In this document: in pieces, positions 6,073-7,962 of the stretch
Position numbering within the stretch: position 1 is the stretch's first letter
Layout of the letters: every line of letters begins with the position of its first letter
Origin: Paracoccaceae bacterium
GTDB taxonomy: Bacteria; Pseudomonadota; Alphaproteobacteria; Rhodobacterales; Rhodobacteraceae
Length of the DNA stretch: 7,962 nucleotides
Direction: 5' to 3'
Assembly: GCA_026982255.1 (NCBI GenBank)
Contig: JALSHL010000315.1
Span: 1-7,962, forward strand
The notes under the pieces: generated by a model
Told to the model about the DNA's origin: nothing
The model's database searches: none
The model's input: only the letters and a program-made list of their open reading frames with translations
Position numbers and translations under genes: made by a program

Positions 6073-6954
6073 ATGGCCCTCGTTCTTCAAGTTCTGCAAA
6101 TCATCGCGCCGGTGATTATTCTGGCCGGCATCGGAGTCGGCTGGGTCAAATCGGGGCTGGAATACCGTGTGCAGTTCGTCACACGGCTGACCATGAGCCT
6201 GTCGGTGCCGGCGCTGATTTTCGTCGCGCTGGTGAAAACCGAGATCGAGCCGCAGGCGCTGCGCGATACGGCGCTGGCGGCGCTGGTGGCCTATGCAGGT
6301 GTGGCGGCGGTGGTCTATGCGCTGGTCAGGGCGGCAGGGCTGGAGGTGCGGACCTTCGTTGCGCCGCTGACCTTCGGCAATACCGGCAATCTGGGCCTGC
6401 CGCTGGCGCTGTTCGCCTTTGGCTCGGTCGGGCTGGACTATGCGGTGATTGTCTTTGCCATCATGGCGATCCTGTCCTTTACGGTCGGTATCTGGGTGGT
6501 GTCGGGGCACGGCTCTCCCAAGGCGGCGTTCAAGGAGCCTATCGTCTGGGCAACGCTGCTCGGCGGGGTGTTTCTGGTGCAGGGGTGGAGCCTGCCGGTC
6601 TGGACCATGAACACGCTGGAACTGCTGGGGCAGATCGCGATTCCGGTGATGCTGATCACGCTGGGCGTGGCCATGGTGCGGCTGCAACCGGGGTCCATCG
6701 GGCGCGCCATCTGGCTGGCGCTGGCGAAATACATCATCTGCGTGGCAGTGGCATGGGGTGTCGGCACGCTGTTCCGGCTGGAACCGGTGGCGCTGGCGGT
6801 GCTGATCATGCAGGTCTCGACTCCGGTGGCGGTTACATCCTATATGCTGGCTGAAAAATACGAGGCCGACAGCGATCAGGTCGCGGGGCTGGTGATGGCC
6901 TCCACCCTGATGTCGATCGCGGCGATTCCGCTGATTCTGGCCTTTCTGGTATAG
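6073..6954 (+). CDS. AEC-family (auxin efflux carrier-like) permease
   Basis: Integral inner-membrane protein of 293 residues, family Mem_trans (PF03547). It has about ten hydrophobic segments, near residues 5-25, 36-56, 66-86, 97-117, 122-142, 154-172, 183-203, 211-233, 237-258 and 269-292, the usual two five-helix halves. Family marks are LSVPALIF (43-50), the helix-breaking FGNTGNLGLPLALF (101-114), and STPVAVTSYMLAEKY (249-263). Characterised bacterial AEC members move small organic acids such as malate or malonate; despite the name, auxin is not implied. The substrate here cannot be told from sequence. The start at 6073 has an AGGTAGG box just upstream (6063-6069) and begins on the first helix; the earlier in-frame ATGs (5971, 6043) lack a good SD. 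It is followed after 8 bp by the U32 gene, so the two are probably co-transcribed. Confidence 0.9.
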   Translation: MALVLQVLQIIAPVIILAGIGVGWVKSGLEYRVQFVTRLTMSLSVPALIFVALVKTEIEPQALRDTALAALVAYAGVAAVVYALVRAAGLEVRTFVAPLTFGNTGNLGLPLALFAFGSVGLDYAVIVFAIMAILSFTVGIWVVSGHGSPKAAFKEPIVWATLLGGVFLVQGWSLPVWTMNTLELLGQIAIPVMLITLGVAMVRLQPGSIGRAIWLALAKYIICVAVAWGVGTLFRLEPVALAVLIMQVSTPVAVTSYMLAEKYEADSDQVAGLVMASTLMSIAAIPLILAFLV

Positions 6955-6958
6955 GAAA
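6953..6958 (+). promoter_or_regulatory. Ribosome binding site overlapping the AEC stop codon
   Basis: AGGAAA (6953-6958) shares its first two bases with the TAG stop of the permease gene and lies 4 nt before the ATG of the U32 gene at 6963. Ribosomes finishing the permease would uncover or reuse this site, which points to translational coupling. It also fixes the start choice for the U32 gene. Confidence 0.6.
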
Positions 6959-6962
6959 ACCG

Positions 6963-7962
6963 ATGCAAAAACGTTCCGAACTGCTGATGCCTGCGGGCAA
7001 TCTGCGCAAGCTCAAAATGGCGGTGCTGTATGGCGCCGATGCGGTTTACCTCGGCACGCCGGACATGAGCCTGCGCACGAAATCGGAATTCTCGCTGGAG
7101 GAAGTGATCGAGGGGGTGGAATTCTGCCACACCCACGGCAAGCGGGCCTATCTGACCCTGAACCTGTTTTCGCACAACAAGGACATTCCCAAGCTGGACG
7201 AGTATATCGAGACCGTGCGCAAGGTGCAGCCCGACGGATTGATCATCGCCGACCCCGGCGTGTTCCAGTATGTGAAAGAGGCGGCGCCGGAACTGCCCTT
7301 GCATATCTCGACACAGGCGAATGTTTCGTCGTGGCTGTCGGTGAAATTCTGGCAATCGCAGGGCGCCGATCTGGTGGTGCTGGCGCGCGAGGTCTCGTTC
7401 GCCGAGCTTGAGGAAATCCGCGAGAAATGCCCCGATATCAAGCTGGAGGCCTTCGTCCACGGGGCCATGTGCATGACCTATTCCGGCCGCTGCCTGCTGT
7501 CGAATTTCATGGCAGAGCGCGGGGCCAACCAGGGCAATTGCGCCAATTCGTGCCGCTGGAACTACAACGTGCGGATGCGGCTGAAGGACGGCACGGTGCA
7601 GCCGCTGGACATCAACGAATCCAACAGGGACATGTTCGAATTCCTGCTGGAGGAAGGCTGCCGCCCCGGCGAGCTGATGCCGATCGAGGAGGACGGGCGC
7701 GGCTCCTATATCCTCAACTCGCGCGATCTGTGCATCATGCCGAAGCTGGACGACTATCTGCGCATCGGCGTCGACAGCCTGAAGGTCGAGGGGCGCGGCA
7801 AGTCGGAATACTATGTCGCCGTGGTGGCGCGGGCCTATCGCATGGCGATTGACGACTATTATGCCGATCCCGACAACTGGAATCCGCGCAAATACCTGCG
7901 TGAACTCGATAGCGTCGGCAACCGCGGCTATACGCTGGCGTTTCACGAGGGGCGCCTGTCGA
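6963..7962 (+). CDS. trhP: U32-family protein, TrhP/YegQ type (tRNA 5-hydroxyuridine synthesis), 3' end outside window
   Basis: The first 333 residues are present; E. coli YegQ/TrhP has about 450, so roughly a quarter is missing. TrhP proteins act in the cytoplasm in prephenate-dependent formation of 5-hydroxyuridine at tRNA wobble position 34. Seen here: the opening ELLMPAGNLRKLKMAVLYG and GADAVYLG (6-31), HISTQANVSSW (114-124), and the U32 signature EAFVHGAMCMTYSGRCLLS (162-180) followed by NQGNCANSCRWNYN (189-202). Further on are RPGELMPIEEDGRGSYILNS (234-253) and LKVEGRGKSEYY (273-284). C170, C177, C193, C197 and C233 are candidates for binding an iron-sulfur cluster. The extended CRWNYN and RPGE blocks match YegQ better than the rRNA-modifying relative RlhA or the ubiquinone proteins UbiU/UbiV. 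A literal peptidase role is unlikely for this type. The start is fixed by the SD at 6953-6958. Confidence 0.88.
   Translation, partial: MQKRSELLMPAGNLRKLKMAVLYGADAVYLGTPDMSLRTKSEFSLEEVIEGVEFCHTHGKRAYLTLNLFSHNKDIPKLDEYIETVRKVQPDGLIIADPGVFQYVKEAAPELPLHISTQANVSSWLSVKFWQSQGADLVVLAREVSFAELEEIREKCPDIKLEAFVHGAMCMTYSGRCLLSNFMAERGANQGNCANSCRWNYNVRMRLKDGTVQPLDINESNRDMFEFLLEEGCRPGELMPIEEDGRGSYILNSRDLCIMPKLDDYLRIGVDSLKVEGRGKSEYYVAVVARAYRMAIDDYYADPDNWNPRKYLRELDSVGNRGYTLAFHEGRLS

Noticed and set aside
6876..7946. 356-codon minus-strand open frame opposite the U32 gene
   Set aside because: Antisense to the conserved U32 motifs, no recognisable domain, shadow composition.

Overview
The window is ordinary high-GC bacterial chromosome. 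It looks like an alphaproteobacterium, most likely Rhodobacterales (Roseobacter/Rhodobacter type). The evidence is gene content recognised by eye: an IalB-family periplasmic protein beside rlmN, a DUF2794 protein, a Rhizobium-type (ReAV-like) asparaginase, HspQ and an AEC permease. Codon use is uniformly GC-rich. I see no insertion sequence, phage gene, CRISPR array, tRNA or rRNA, and no sign of recent transfer.

Left part (1-1250). Two minus-strand genes run towards the left edge: an IalB-family secreted protein (1046 to 507), then rlmN (416 into the edge, cut at the third radical-SAM cysteine). A candidate terminator hairpin lies between them. A 202-bp divergent spacer with a 9-bp inverted repeat and a plausible plus-strand promoter separates ialB from the asparaginase gene.

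Middle part (1249-5649). A class-3 (ReAV-type) L-asparaginase runs rightwards and overlaps tail-to-tail with a minus-strand DUF2794 gene. A 278-bp divergent spacer follows, holding a long hairpin (13 bp perfect, extendable to 17) and a second hairpin close to the ribosome binding site of the next gene. Then come two tightly spaced plus-strand genes: a gamma-glutamyltransferase-family Ntn hydrolase and an inner-membrane-anchored M19 dipeptidase. Together the three plus-strand enzymes hydrolyse amide or peptide bonds (asparagine, gamma-glutamyl or acyl-amide, dipeptide). This suggests nitrogen or amino-acid salvage. However, the GGT-like protein has lost most residues that bind the gamma-glutamyl group in true GGTs, so glutathione should not be assumed as substrate.

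Right part (5646-7962). hspQ (minus) overlaps the dipeptidase tail. It diverges from an AEC-family permease gene, which is followed after 8 bp by a U32-family gene of the TrhP/YegQ type (tRNA 5-hydroxyuridine formation), cut by the right edge.

I found no clear new multi-gene system. The points most worth a second look are the altered active site of the GGT-like enzyme, the long hairpin upstream of it, and the cysteine pattern of the U32 protein.
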